Source of the DNA: an uncultured bacterium
Lineage (GTDB): Bacteria; Patescibacteriota; Minisyncoccia; Phycocordibacterales; PALSA-1337
NCBI GenBank assembly: GCA_903872035.1
Contig: CAIQIZ010000020.1
Span: 1-53,858, forward strand
DNA length: 53,858 bases
Reading direction: 5' to 3'
This document shows, piece after piece, positions 1-10,582 of this stretch (within the stretch, counting starts at the first letter, position 1; each line of letters starts with the position of its first letter). Made by a program: the position numbers and the translations under genes. Under the pieces are notes generated by a model that worked only from the letters and a program-made list of their open reading frames with translations, was not told the origin of the DNA and did no database searches.

Positions 1-207
1 CTGGCATTCAAAAGAATCGCTAGCTCGATCCTAGTATCTCTGTTAAATTGTGTATGCGACATCTCCTTAGCGTTAATGGCTGGTAATGGTATACCGCTAT
101 TCTACGCTAGGGAGGTGTTGTGCTTCAGGCTAGAATTCAAGTTTTGCAAATTGACTAAATCATCCTACCAATGCATCATTAAACAAGACTTTAAAGTAAG
201 GATACGT

Positions 208-471
208 ATGAACATTGCTTCAACTCAAAATCAAACTCAAAAACAAGGAATAATCGACCGTGCCATCGCTGCTTATCAATCGTCGGCATTGAAGGCTATG
301 AAAGACAGGATCTTCGATCGTTTGAAGGCTCTGTGCTGCCTAGTCAAGATCTTGATCTTTATAGCGGCAGGGACTCTATCCTGGTTCTTTGGGGTCATGA
401 CACTGTTCGTTCTGCTCACTGCCATTGGCGTTTTCGTCCACATCGTTCGTTTGGTTCGCGATTTGGACTAG
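208..471 (+). CDS. Small membrane protein, unknown function (start set to internal ATG)
   Basis: ORF 76..471; internal ATG at 208 preceded by AAGGA; hydrophobic C-terminal half. Confidence 0.5.
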   Translation: MNIASTQNQTQKQGIIDRAIAAYQSSALKAMKDRIFDRLKALCCLVKILIFIAAGTLSWFFGVMTLFVLLTAIGVFVHIVRLVRDLD

Positions 472-579
472 GAATCTCAACCGAAATCCGATCGAACGTA
501 TCGAGAGCCGCCACCTGGCTCTTTTTTGTTGCTTATGAACAATGCTCTAATGGTCTATATTTGATACAATATATGCAAT

Positions 580-2328
580 ATGTTCGTCGAAGACGCCCAG
601 CTCTACAAATTCATCCTCGACTCCGGTCTTGTCACCAAGGAGGAGCTTCTGAGTGCCAAGAAGGAAAGCGAAGCCAAGAATAAACGCTTGGGTGACATCT
701 TGGTCAAAGGTGGCAAGATAAACGCCGACAATCTGCGCCGTATGCAGGCTTATGTGTTGGGCATTCCATTTGTGGACTTGAAGAACAAGAAGGTCCCTTT
801 TGAGACGCTCTCGCTCATTCCAGAGCCGATCGCTCGTGGTCATAATATCGTGGCTTTCAAGAAGTCGGAGGTCTCTTTGGAAGTGGCTATGTTAGACGTC
901 AACGATCTTTCGGCCATCGATTTTATCAAGAAGAAGGTCAATTTGAAGATTTTGCCACGTCTCACCGATTCCGATTCAATCAAAGAAGCGTTGGTTCAGT
1001 ATCAAAAGAGTCTCAAGGCGGAATTCGGCGATATTATCCAGAAGGAGACAGAGACGCTGAAGATGCTTTCCGAAGAGAAGGGTGAAACGGCTTCCGAGGA
1101 GGATCTAAAGAAGATCGCCGAGGATCTTCCAGTTGTGCGTATCGTCGATACGTTGATCAAACATGCCATCTTACAAAATGCCTCCGATATCCATATCGAA
1201 CCAATGGAAGGTCAAGTCTTGGTCAGATACCGTATAGATGGCCTGCTTCATGATGCCATGGTCCTGCCTCGTCAGGCCGGACCTTCGGTGACGGCTCGTA
1301 TAAAAGTGCTCTCCAATCTGAAACTCGATGAAAAGCGTTTGCCCCAAGACGGGCGTTTCAAAGTAGATATGAGCAATGAGAAAGTCTCCTTCCGTGTCTC
1401 AATCCTGCCGACATATTATGGAGAAAAGATCGTCATGCGCCTTCTCCGTGAGAGCATCACTGGTTTTACTTTGGAATATTTATGTTTCCACGGCGAGAGC
1501 TTGGAGCGCATACACCAGGCTATGAAGCAGACTACTGGTCTCATATTGACCACTGGGCCGACAGGTTCAGGAAAGACTACTACGCTTTACACCATGTTGG
1601 ACAATCTGAATCAGCCTGACGTGAACATCTCTACCATCGAAGACCCGATCGAATATCAGATGGCGCGCATAAATCAGACGCAAGTCCGACCAGATATCGG
1701 TTTCTCTTTTGCCCAAGGGATCAGGACCCTGGTCCGTCAGGATCCGGACATAATCATGGTCGGTGAGATCAGAGATGATGAGACAGCGGCGCTCGCGGTG
1801 AACGCCGCCTTGACTGGTCACTTGGTCCTTTCGACTTTGCACACCAATTCCGCGGCCGGGGCGATGCCGCGTCTTCTTGATATGAAAGTTGAGTCGTTTC
1901 TTCTGGTTTCGACTCTGGACATCGTTATTGGCCAGCGTTTAGTCCGTCGTTTGACCCATTCCAAGCAACAATACAAGTTGTCTCGAGACGAATTCAGCGA
2001 ACTCCAAAAGCTAGTCGACCTTGACCACGTTCTCGAGGCTTTGAAGCACGAAAAGATCGTAAAACCGAACGAGACTTGGGATAAAATCCAATTCTGGAAG
2101 CCAGTGAAAGGCGTCGATGATGACGGTTTCAAGAGCCGGGTCGGTATTCATGAGGTGCTCAAGATGACACCATCGATAAAAGATCTGATCATGAAGAATT
2201 CCACATCTATTGAGATCGAAGCTCAGGCCAAGAAAGAGGGGATGCTGACCATGATCGAGGACGGTATATTCAAATGTGTGCAAGGGTTGACTACTATAGA
2301 AGAAGTGTTGAGAGTGGTTTCTGAATAA
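580..2328 (+). CDS. pilB: Type IV pilus assembly ATPase PilB/GspE family
   Basis: Walker A TGPTGSGKTTTLYTML, SDIHIEP, IRTLVRQDPDIIMVGEIRDDETA, LSTLHTN motifs; followed by PilC. Confidence 0.95.
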   Translation: MFVEDAQLYKFILDSGLVTKEELLSAKKESEAKNKRLGDILVKGGKINADNLRRMQAYVLGIPFVDLKNKKVPFETLSLIPEPIARGHNIVAFKKSEVSLEVAMLDVNDLSAIDFIKKKVNLKILPRLTDSDSIKEALVQYQKSLKAEFGDIIQKETETLKMLSEEKGETASEEDLKKIAEDLPVVRIVDTLIKHAILQNASDIHIEPMEGQVLVRYRIDGLLHDAMVLPRQAGPSVTARIKVLSNLKLDEKRLPQDGRFKVDMSNEKVSFRVSILPTYYGEKIVMRLLRESITGFTLEYLCFHGESLERIHQAMKQTTGLILTTGPTGSGKTTTLYTMLDNLNQPDVNISTIEDPIEYQMARINQTQVRPDIGFSFAQGIRTLVRQDPDIIMVGEIRDDETAALAVNAALTGHLVLSTLHTNSAAGAMPRLLDMKVESFLLVSTLDIVIGQRLVRRLTHSKQQYKLSRDEFSELQKLVDLDHVLEALKHEKIVKPNETWDKIQFWKPVKGVDDDGFKSRVGIHEVLKMTPSIKDLIMKNSTSIEIEAQAKKEGMLTMIEDGIFKCVQGLTTIEEVLRVVSE

Positions 2329-2332
2329 GCAT

Positions 2333-3556
2333 ATGTCCCATTTCATTTTTAAAGCAAAAAAACCGAGCGGCGAAGTCTACTCTGCAGAGAAAGATGCGGC
2401 AGATCGATATGAGCTGTACCGGATGGTTCGTGAAACTGGCGACGAGATGGTCGAGTTCAAGGAGCATGCCTCGGGAGGCGGTTTTAAGGTAGACATCTCT
2501 CTTGGTTTTCTGACAAACCATGTCAAGGCTATGGAGAAGATAAATTTCGCTAGGAACCTAGGGGCTATGCTCCAAGCTGGTTTGGCATTATCACGAGCTT
2601 TGATGGTCATAGAACGCCAATCGCACAATCAGGCTCTCAAGAAGGTTATCACAACAGTCATTGGAGAGATCGACAAAGGCTCGGCATTTGCCGAAGCCTT
2701 GTCCAAGCACCCGAAAGTCTTCCCACCGTTGTTCATCTCCATGGTCCATGCCGGGGAACAGTCAGGAACTTTGGCTGATTCCCTAAAGGTGGTAGCCGCG
2801 CAGATGGAAAGCAGTTACGCTTTGGAGCGTCGGATCCGTGGCGCTCTCATGTACCCAGTGGTCATTGTTAGCGCCATGGTACTCATCGCTATTCTCATGT
2901 TTATCTTCGTGATACCGACCCTCCTCAAGACCTTCACTGATCTCAAAGTGGAGTTACCTCTGGCGACCAGAGTCGTCCTTTTCGTCAGTGATACGATACG
3001 CAATGACGGTCCTCTGGTTCTCATATTTTTTCTGCTGGTCGGCGGTTCTATCTACTGGTGGTCGCGCCGCCCATCCGGTAAGAGCGTATTACATGCGACA
3101 ATGTTGAAGATCCCTGTCATAGGTGGATTGGTACAGGAGGTCAATGCTGCTCGGACGTCGCGCACTCTCTCTTCGCTCCTGACATCCGGAGTGGATGTCG
3201 TTGAAGCGGTTTCAATAACGGCTAACGTTGTCCAGAACGTGCACTTCAGGGCAGTCTTGACTAGCGCCGCTGAAGCTATAAAAAAGGGCGACCTCATGTC
3301 CAAGATATTCGCTGAAAAGGGCGCTAAGCTATACCCGGTATTTTTTTCTGAGATGATGAGCGTAGGCGAAGAGACGGGGAAGACGGGGGAGATGCTTCTC
3401 GGGGTGGCTAAATACTACGAAGAAGACGTCGATCAAAAGACTAAAGATATGTCGACTATTATTGAGCCTATACTTATTCTAGTCATTGGGGCGGCGGTCG
3501 GGTTCTTTGCCGTGGCTATGATCCAGCCTATGTATTCATTGGTTAACGCGATGTGA
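2333..3556 (+). CDS. pilC: Type II secretion/type IV pilus inner membrane protein PilC/GspF
   Basis: F..KA..PSGE N-terminus, duplicated T2SSF domain, MVHAGEQSGTL and MMSVGEETGKTGEML motifs. Confidence 0.93.
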   Translation: MSHFIFKAKKPSGEVYSAEKDAADRYELYRMVRETGDEMVEFKEHASGGGFKVDISLGFLTNHVKAMEKINFARNLGAMLQAGLALSRALMVIERQSHNQALKKVITTVIGEIDKGSAFAEALSKHPKVFPPLFISMVHAGEQSGTLADSLKVVAAQMESSYALERRIRGALMYPVVIVSAMVLIAILMFIFVIPTLLKTFTDLKVELPLATRVVLFVSDTIRNDGPLVLIFFLLVGGSIYWWSRRPSGKSVLHATMLKIPVIGGLVQEVNAARTSRTLSSLLTSGVDVVEAVSITANVVQNVHFRAVLTSAAEAIKKGDLMSKIFAEKGAKLYPVFFSEMMSVGEETGKTGEMLLGVAKYYEEDVDQKTKDMSTIIEPILILVIGAAVGFFAVAMIQPMYSLVNAM

Positions 3557-3651
3557 TCAAAAAGTTATCAAGTTAAAAAGTCCGTAAAGTTCGTAAAGCC
3601 ATCTCAACTTTCACCTTTCAAACTTGCAACTTTATTTACTTTATAAACTTC

Positions 3652-5433
3652 ATGAACTTTCAAACTTTAAGAACTAACAAAGGTTTCAGTTTGGTGGAAG
3701 TCCTGGTCGGGACGGCCATATTTCTGATTGTAGCAATGTCTGTTTACGGTGCCTTCACAAGCCTATTGAAGTTGGCAAACGGTAGTCAAGCTCGGACACT
3801 TGGTGTGGAATTGGCAGACGAACAATTCGAGATAATCCGAAATATGCCATATGTTTCGGTAGGTCTAACGAACGGTATACCCTTGGGAATTTTGCCGCAG
3901 ACACAGACTTTGACTCGTGGAGGTATCACCTTTACAGTCAGTTTGACCATAAGGAATATCAATTTTGCCACTTCTTCGTTACAGGCCAGCGACAAGCTCG
4001 TACAGGTTGAGGTGACTTGTCCGGGTTGCCAGGATTTCCAACCGATAGTCTTGACCGGACAAGTGTCGCCAGCCAATCTCCAGTCCGCGGCTTCCGGTGG
4101 AGCATTGGTTGTGCAAGCATTGAATGCTAGTGGCCAACCAGTGGAGGGGGCAACAGTCTATGTCCAGAGCTTGAGCACTAGTACAGTCCAAGATACCGAT
4201 GTTACCAACGATCAAGGGACACTGAACATTATCGGTGTGCCTCGAGGTACGAATATGTATCGGATAATAGTGTCCAAGGACGGATATTCCACGGCCAGCT
4301 CGTCGCGTCCGGGCAGCATGGGACTCTCTACTCCGGTCAATGCCGACGCTACGGTGTTGAATCAGCAAGTGACGACTGCCAGTTTTTCTATAGACCAATT
4401 GAGTTCGCTGCACATTTCCAGCGTGTCGCCTATTTGTGCGGTAGTGCCGAATATACATTTTTCTTTAACCGGAGCAAAGCTCATTGGTACTAGTCCGAGC
4501 GTTTTCAAATTTCCAACAGTTAATGTGTCGACAGGGTCAAGTGGGACTCTCAACCTCGTAAATATGGAGTGGGATACGTACACGTTGACACCTACGGACA
4601 GTTCCTATGATGTAGAAGGTGTGAATCCGTTCAGTCCATTCGCTCTGAATCCAAATAACTCCCAAAACGTCCAATTGGTCGTAGTTCCCAAAAGCTCCAA
4701 CAGTTTCATGGTGTCCGTGGCTGATCGAAGCAGCAAGTTGCCGATCTCCGGTGCGACCGTGACTCTCTCGGGGGGTTCATATACTGGTACCTATGTGACT
4801 GGACAAGGATATCTGTCGCAAACCGATTGGTCTGGAGGAAGCGGGCAAGTGAATTACACCAATCCCAACCAGTATTTTGCCGACAATGGCCGGGTCGATA
4901 CCTCGACTTCTTCGGGGAACATAGTGATGAGATCTTCTTTCGGGCTTTATTCCACTTCAGCCACATCTACTCTAGAATCTTCGACTTTTGATACTGGGTC
5001 GGCTAGCAATTATTACACTTTATCTTGGAATCCAGTGAGCCAACCTGTCTTGACCGGCACCAACAGCGTCAAGTTCCAGTTCGCCACCAATCCGTCTGCG
5101 ACTTCCACAGTCTGGACCTATCGAGGACCGGACGGTACATCCAATTCCTACTTCACAGTGCCCGGGTCACCGATCAATGTTGTGAGCAATGGCAATGAGT
5201 TTGCCAGGTACCTTGCTTACATGACGACTAAGACTGCGACTGTCACGCCCATGATATCAAACGTATCATTTGCTTATACGTCGAGTTGCGCTCCGCCCGG
5301 CCAAGTCATATTCCAAGGTCTATCGGCTGGAAGCTATACTCTGACTGTGTCCAAGAGCGGTTACACGACATATTCCGGTTCGGTGACGATAGGTAGCGGC
5401 TGGCAACAGCAGACGGTTAGTCTTGGTTCTTAG
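3652..5433 (+). CDS. Large prepilin-like protein (PilV-like N-terminus) with carboxypeptidase-regulatory-like repeats
   Basis: Prepilin motif NKGFSLVEVLVGTAIFLIVAMSVY; ALNASGQPVEGATVYV and DRSSKLPISGATVTLSGG segments. Confidence 0.85.
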   Translation: MNFQTLRTNKGFSLVEVLVGTAIFLIVAMSVYGAFTSLLKLANGSQARTLGVELADEQFEIIRNMPYVSVGLTNGIPLGILPQTQTLTRGGITFTVSLTIRNINFATSSLQASDKLVQVEVTCPGCQDFQPIVLTGQVSPANLQSAASGGALVVQALNASGQPVEGATVYVQSLSTSTVQDTDVTNDQGTLNIIGVPRGTNMYRIIVSKDGYSTASSSRPGSMGLSTPVNADATVLNQQVTTASFSIDQLSSLHISSVSPICAVVPNIHFSLTGAKLIGTSPSVFKFPTVNVSTGSSGTLNLVNMEWDTYTLTPTDSSYDVEGVNPFSPFALNPNNSQNVQLVVVPKSSNSFMVSVADRSSKLPISGATVTLSGGSYTGTYVTGQGYLSQTDWSGGSGQVNYTNPNQYFADNGRVDTSTSSGNIVMRSSFGLYSTSATSTLESSTFDTGSASNYYTLSWNPVSQPVLTGTNSVKFQFATNPSATSTVWTYRGPDGTSNSYFTVPGSPINVVSNGNEFARYLAYMTTKTATVTPMISNVSFAYTSSCAPPGQVIFQGLSAGSYTLTVSKSGYTTYSGSVTIGSGWQQQTVSLGS

Positions 5434-5442
5434 TAAATCTTT

Positions 5443-6084
5443 ATGCAAGAAATATTATTCACGAATAAAAAAATAGGTAGTGGAGGACGACGGGGTATGA
5501 CCCTCGTGGAAGTATTGATTGCTCTGGCAATCTTTGTGGTTGTAATCGTGGCGGTTGGGACATTCGAAGCTAACATTTTTAGATATCAAAGTTCTATATC
5601 AGGATCTTATCAGACCGCCCAAAGCGCCCAGATAATATTGAAGATTATGCTTCAACAGATCCGGGAAGCGGAGCCGGCCGCTAATGGCGCATATACTTTG
5701 GCAAATGCCGGCAGTACGACCATGACTTTCTATTCCGATCCTGATAATGACGGAACGGCCGAGCGGATCACCTATTCACTGATCGGCACGACCATATACC
5801 AGATCACGATACAACCATCTGGTATGCCACCTTCATACAATGTGGCCAGTCAATCTACCACGACTCTCTTGCGAAATGTCGTAAATAGCCTAAGCACTCC
5901 GGTCTTTCAATATTACGATACGAATTATAACGGAACTTCATCGCCTCTAGCTCAGCCAGTCACTACCACGGCCGTCAGATTAGTTAAGATAAACGCGACC
6001 CTAGATTTGGATTCCAATAGGTCTCCAGTTCCCATTACCTATACCGTCCAAGCCAGCTTCCGCAACTTAAAGACAAATCTATGA
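5443..6084 (+). CDS. Prepilin-type N-terminal cleavage/methylation protein (PilW/PulJ-like)
   Basis: RRGMTLVEVLIALAIFVVVIVAVGTFE class III signal. Confidence 0.85.
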   Translation: MQEILFTNKKIGSGGRRGMTLVEVLIALAIFVVVIVAVGTFEANIFRYQSSISGSYQTAQSAQIILKIMLQQIREAEPAANGAYTLANAGSTTMTFYSDPDNDGTAERITYSLIGTTIYQITIQPSGMPPSYNVASQSTTTLLRNVVNSLSTPVFQYYDTNYNGTSSPLAQPVTTTAVRLVKINATLDLDSNRSPVPITYTVQASFRNLKTNL

Positions 6085-7601
6085 AGCACACACTACTTGT
6101 CAAATATGCTCGCGGAGACATCCTGCTAAGCGTCATCATCTTTGCGGCTATCGCGATCACTATGATCATTGGTTTGGTAAATTGGGGCGCTTCCCTATTA
6201 GGTAGCATCAGGAGCGTAGCAGCTCGTGAGCAGGCCTTTCAGATCGCAGAGGCTGGTGTCGACTATTACCAATGGCATCTTGCTCAAAGTCCTAACGATT
6301 ATAAGGATGGTACTACCACCCCGCAGCCGTATGTGCATAAATTCTATAACAAGGATGGAGATTTGCTCGGCAGTTATTCATTGACGATCGCTCCACCGCC
6401 GGTCGGTTCGACTTTGGTAAAGATAACTTCTGTAGGAACGCTGGCATCTTCGACAGTGAGCCGCTCAGTCCAAGAAACTCTTGCCATACCTTCATTGGCT
6501 CGTTTTGCAGTAGTAGCTAACGACAACATGAATTTCGGTTCCGGTACGACGGTCTATGGACCGATACAATCAAATGCTGGAATCCATTTTGATGGTGTGG
6601 CCAACAATCTGGTCTCGAGCGCCCTCACAACGTATACCGATCCAGATACCGGCCAGACCCAATGGGCAGTTTACACAACATCAGGCACTGACGACCCCCA
6701 GCCGAATACACCATTTAACAATAGACCTGATGTCTTTGTGGCAGGTAGACAAGTTGGGATTCCTTCATTTCCATTCGGAAGCCTGGCAGCTAATCTAAGC
6801 CAGTTGCAGGTCCTGGCCCAATCAGGTGGCAAGGAGTGGACATCTTCAAATGCGCAGGGTTATCACATCGTCTTTGAAGTCCCGAATTCGCAGAATGGTA
6901 ATGCGACAAGCTATTTCATGTATAAGGTCACAACGCTACAGGCAGCACCTAACGGGTGTGGCACTGATGGAACCGCCCAGAGCGAGAGCCAGTGGGGAAC
7001 GTGGACGATCAAGAATCTGACAGGCAGCAACAATAGCGGTAATAGCAATGAATCTCTGGTGAACGGGTCTAATGCTGACCATTCATGGCCTCTTCCAGGT
7101 AACGGAGTGATCTTTGTTGATGATGATGTTTGGGTGGACGGCACAGTGAAGAATGCCCGGGTTACTATCGCGGCAGGTATTATAGGGTCGAGCAATCCGG
7201 ATAATTACTCAAATATCACGGTCAATACAAATCTTAGATACACGAACACTGACGGTACCGATGTTATCGGTCTGATCGCGCAAGGCAATATCAATTCAGG
7301 TATGGTCAGTGACGATACGTACGAGATTGACGCGGCTCTCATCGCCGAAAATGGACGCGTCGGTAGATACTATTACAATAGCAATTGCAGCGTTAGTAGT
7401 ACGGATTATTCGACTAGAACCCAGCTTACTTTACTTGGAATGATCGCGACTGCTGTCCGTTACGGTTTTGCTTTCAGTGATAACACTGGCTATGCGATTC
7501 GAAACATCAATTATGATGCAAATCTGCTATATGCTCCGCCGCCGTCATTCCCGCAAGCGTCTTCGCAGTACCAGGTGATCTCTTGGCAACAGTTGAACTA
7601 G
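6081..7601 (+). CDS. PilX-like pilus-associated protein
   Basis: N-terminal TM followed by REQAFQIAEAGVDYYQWHL; 4-bp overlap with the preceding prepilin gene. Confidence 0.75.
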   Translation: MKHTLLVKYARGDILLSVIIFAAIAITMIIGLVNWGASLLGSIRSVAAREQAFQIAEAGVDYYQWHLAQSPNDYKDGTTTPQPYVHKFYNKDGDLLGSYSLTIAPPPVGSTLVKITSVGTLASSTVSRSVQETLAIPSLARFAVVANDNMNFGSGTTVYGPIQSNAGIHFDGVANNLVSSALTTYTDPDTGQTQWAVYTTSGTDDPQPNTPFNNRPDVFVAGRQVGIPSFPFGSLAANLSQLQVLAQSGGKEWTSSNAQGYHIVFEVPNSQNGNATSYFMYKVTTLQAAPNGCGTDGTAQSESQWGTWTIKNLTGSNNSGNSNESLVNGSNADHSWPLPGNGVIFVDDDVWVDGTVKNARVTIAAGIIGSSNPDNYSNITVNTNLRYTNTDGTDVIGLIAQGNINSGMVSDDTYEIDAALIAENGRVGRYYYNSNCSVSSTDYSTRTQLTLLGMIATAVRYGFAFSDNTGYAIRNINYDANLLYAPPPSFPQASSQYQVISWQQLN

Positions 7602-7618
7602 GGGAGATTTAAGGTACA

Positions 7619-8395
7619 ATGAATGCCAATATGAGCAATACAAAATTGGTCGTAGGCAATTGGAAGATGAATCCGGCAACTGGTGACGAAGCCAAACTCT
7701 TGGCCCGAAAGACGCGGCACGCCGCATCGTTGCTCGAGCATATATCGGTTGTAGTTTGCCCACCCTTTCCTTTCATTTCGGCCGCTGTGCCTGGCAAGAA
7801 ATCGCCACATTTTCATTTAGGAGCGCAGTCTGTATCTATCGAAGAGGGAGGTGCCCATACCGGAGAAGTCGGAGCGGCCATGTTGAAGGACCTTTGTGTC
7901 GAATATGTGATCGTTGGGCACTCGGAGATGAGGAGTCTTGGAGATTCTGACGAAATGGTCTCAAAGCGTCTCAAAGCTGTGCTCGACGCGGGCATGATGG
8001 CGATCCTTTGTGTCGGTGAAAAAGTCCGAGATGAGAGCGGATCACATTTTGATTTTGTAAGAGAGCAGATGAAGAAATCCTTGGCGAACATAACCAAGTC
8101 TCGAAGCAGTGGCGTGATCGTCGCCTATGAGCCGATCTGGGCTATCGGAGCCAAAGAAGCTATGAAACCTGAAGATGTCTGTGAGATGACGATTTTTGTT
8201 AGAAAGATATTCTCTGATATATTCGGAAACGACACCGCTCAAAAAGTCAGGGTGCTCTACGGCGGGTCGGTTAAATTTGAGAACGCTGCCGATATCATAA
8301 AAATCGGGCAAGTTGACGGCCTTCTAGTCGGCCGTGAAAGTGTTAATGTGGCAGGGTTCGTCGATCTATTAAAAGCGGTAGATGAAGTAAAATAA
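7619..8395 (+). CDS. tpiA: Triosephosphate isomerase
   Basis: VVGNWKMNP, VIVGHSEMR, YEPIWAIGA, LYGGSVK, GLLVGRES motifs. Confidence 0.97.
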   Translation: MNANMSNTKLVVGNWKMNPATGDEAKLLARKTRHAASLLEHISVVVCPPFPFISAAVPGKKSPHFHLGAQSVSIEEGGAHTGEVGAAMLKDLCVEYVIVGHSEMRSLGDSDEMVSKRLKAVLDAGMMAILCVGEKVRDESGSHFDFVREQMKKSLANITKSRSSGVIVAYEPIWAIGAKEAMKPEDVCEMTIFVRKIFSDIFGNDTAQKVRVLYGGSVKFENAADIIKIGQVDGLLVGRESVNVAGFVDLLKAVDEVK

Positions 8396-8398
8396 TTT

Positions 8399-9541
8399 AT
8401 GAAAACTCTTCGCGATATCCCAAATTTAGAAGGCGTCAAAGTTTTGGTACGTGCCGATTTCAATGTTCCAGTAGAGAATGGTGTGGTCGTCGATGATTTT
8501 CGCATAAGAGCGGCCTTGCCGACAGTAGACTTTTTGTTATCCAAAGGAGCGGTTGTGATCCTGATGAGTCACCTGGAAGACAATGATGGCGAAAATCTGA
8601 CATTGCAGCCGATCGCTGACCGATTACAGAAATTGGAACGACCAGTTACATTTATTAAAGATTACGCGAAGGCCTACGAGATTATCAACACGCCCGCTTC
8701 GCAGGGTAGTTGTTATCTATTAGAAAATCTCCGTTTCTTTGAAGGTGAGAAGAAGAATGATAAGAAATTCGCGCAGCAGCTGGCATCGCTTGCCGATATC
8801 TATGTGAATGACGCTTTTCCTGTTTGTCACAGGGAACACGCTTCAGTTGTTGGAGTGCCACAATATTTGCCGAGCTATGCCGGCCTTCAATTGGAGAAAG
8901 AAGTCGCCAATCTTTCCTTGGCATTCAAACCATCCCATCCATTCCTTTTTATCTTGGGCGGTGCCAAATTTGAGACAAAACTGCCATTACTTGCCAAATT
9001 CATTGAGATCGCTGACGAGATATTTGTCGGCGGAGCATTGGCTCATGATCTCTTTAAAGTTAAGGGGTATGAGATCGGTCAGTCTATTGTGTCTAAGACC
9101 GATGTCGATTTGAGCGCATTCATAAAAAGTCCAAAGCTTCTCATGCCTATCGACGTCGTTAATCAAGAAGGCGTTTCTAAAGCGGCCGATTCACTTGAAG
9201 CCACTGATCAAATTATGGATAGCGGCCCGAAGACAGTCTCGATGCTCAAAGAAAAGATCGAATCAGCAAAGTTCATTCTTTGGAATGGGCCGCTTGGTAA
9301 ATATGAAGGAGGTTTCAAGCAACCAACATTGGAGGTGGCAAAAATGATCGGTGAGGCCACCAAGAAGAGTTTGGGAAAAGTTATCTCGATAGTCGGCGGG
9401 GGAGATACTATAGCGGCTACCGAAGAGCTCAAGAATCAAAGCGATTTCACATTCGTCTCGACCGGTGGCGGTGCCATGCTCGATTTCCTGGCCAAAGGGA
9501 TATTGCCAGGTATTCAAGCTTTGGAGGATTCGAAGGCTTAG
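8399..9541 (+). CDS. pgk: Phosphoglycerate kinase
   Basis: VLVRADFNVP, YVNDAFPVCHREHAS, FILGGAKFETKL, ILWNGPLG, GGGDT motifs. Confidence 0.97.
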   Translation: MKTLRDIPNLEGVKVLVRADFNVPVENGVVVDDFRIRAALPTVDFLLSKGAVVILMSHLEDNDGENLTLQPIADRLQKLERPVTFIKDYAKAYEIINTPASQGSCYLLENLRFFEGEKKNDKKFAQQLASLADIYVNDAFPVCHREHASVVGVPQYLPSYAGLQLEKEVANLSLAFKPSHPFLFILGGAKFETKLPLLAKFIEIADEIFVGGALAHDLFKVKGYEIGQSIVSKTDVDLSAFIKSPKLLMPIDVVNQEGVSKAADSLEATDQIMDSGPKTVSMLKEKIESAKFILWNGPLGKYEGGFKQPTLEVAKMIGEATKKSLGKVISIVGGGDTIAATEELKNQSDFTFVSTGGGAMLDFLAKGILPGIQALEDSKA

Positions 9542-9542
9542 A

Positions 9543-9905
9543 CTAAGCAAGTGCCGCGATTATCTTCTTCGTGTTTCCTTCGAAATCAGTTCGATTTGCT
9601 TTGACGTCAGAATTAGGGAACACCCAGATATGCGCGTGAGGGACTTCGTCACCGACAATTTTACTTAGTATCCAATCAGTATTGAAAGCTTTGCGCTGTG
9701 CCAGTGCTATCTTCTGCGCAATCTTGAAATAGTCACCAATATTCTCTATGTCCCAAACCCAACGGCAGTGTTTCTTTGGAATGACTTGGACATGTCCTGG
9801 TGTATGCGGATGAATATCAAGAAAGGCCATGAAGTCTTTGTCTTCATAGACTATATGTGCTGGGATCTCTTTATTTACGATCTTGCAGAAGACACAGTCT
9901 TTCAT
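9543..9905 (-). CDS. HIT family protein
   Basis: [19 protein letters not shown], ending PHAHIWVFP (HxHxx-type). Confidence 0.93.
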   Translation of the reverse strand: MKDCVFCKIVNKEIPAHIVYEDKDFMAFLDIHPHTPGHVQVIPKKHCRWVWDIENIGDYFKIAQKIALAQRKAFNTDWILSKIVGDEVPHAHIWVFPNSDVKANRTDFEGNTKKIIAALA

Positions 9906-9949
9906 GGGTTTATTCTAATACATTCTCTCTTAAGATGAAATCTCCCAAC

Positions 9950-9973
9950 AAAAAGACCCCGAGGATTGGGGTC
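9950..9973 (-). terminator. Intrinsic terminator for the 10036..10446 (-) gene
   Basis: Minus strand GACCCCAATCCTCGGGGTC then TTTTT. Confidence 0.8.
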
Positions 9974-10035
9974 AATAACGTTGGATGGTTGGCGTGAATA
10001 TGGATCTATTCCGTCATAGAACCATCTCGGCGGTT

Positions 10036-10446
10036 CTAGTAGAAAGGGAGGCCTTTGGTCGCGTCTGTCGTGGAGTGGATCACGGACTCTTGCACATATG
10101 AGCATTGAAGACAGGCGGCGAGGACACCCTCCATGAAACGCCATTGGTCGTGCCCATTGCCGCGACCGTTCATGGTCATGAGTATCAGGCAGGCTTTGTC
10201 GTTTTTTTTCACCTTTCGGGCAACGATGGCCAGCGCCCACATCTCCTTTGGATCGCGTATGAAGTGAACTCCTTCCATGGCAGTGTGACCGCGCACGCGG
10301 TCGTTGTATTTTTCCAAAGTTAGAACATGGATCTCGATTGGAGGGCATATTCTCTTGAGTTTGACTGGCATCATATTTTCGGCCTGTTTGACCAGTTCCT
10401 TCAAGGTTGCGCCACCGCCTCTCACAGTTATTATTTGTTTGTTCAT
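10036..10446 (-). CDS. Hypothetical protein
   Basis: 136-aa ORF with a terminator immediately downstream; overlapping frames look spurious. Confidence 0.6.
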   Translation of the reverse strand: MNKQIITVRGGGATLKELVKQAENMMPVKLKRICPPIEIHVLTLEKYNDRVRGHTAMEGVHFIRDPKEMWALAIVARKVKKNDKACLILMTMNGRGNGHDQWRFMEGVLAACLQCSYVQESVIHSTTDATKGLPFY

Positions 10447-10582
10447 TCTGTCTGTAGATTACCTTCGGTGTGCTGTATGTCAATATCTATCTGCTATAAT
10501 CGCTCCGCTCATATATCGTCTACGCTCGGATATTGTGGAATCAAGCTTCCACATATCCTCGCTTGCCGCTATACTTCGTCTT

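Noticed and set aside
547-843. ORF on minus strand opposite pilB, and many similar antisense ORFs in the track
   Set aside because: They fully overlap strongly supported genes in other frames and show no family motifs.
10304-10582. N-terminal 93 residues of the recJ ORF in the track
   Set aside because: The region overlaps the 10036-10446 minus-strand gene and does not look like RecJ; RecJ homology begins near ATG 10583.
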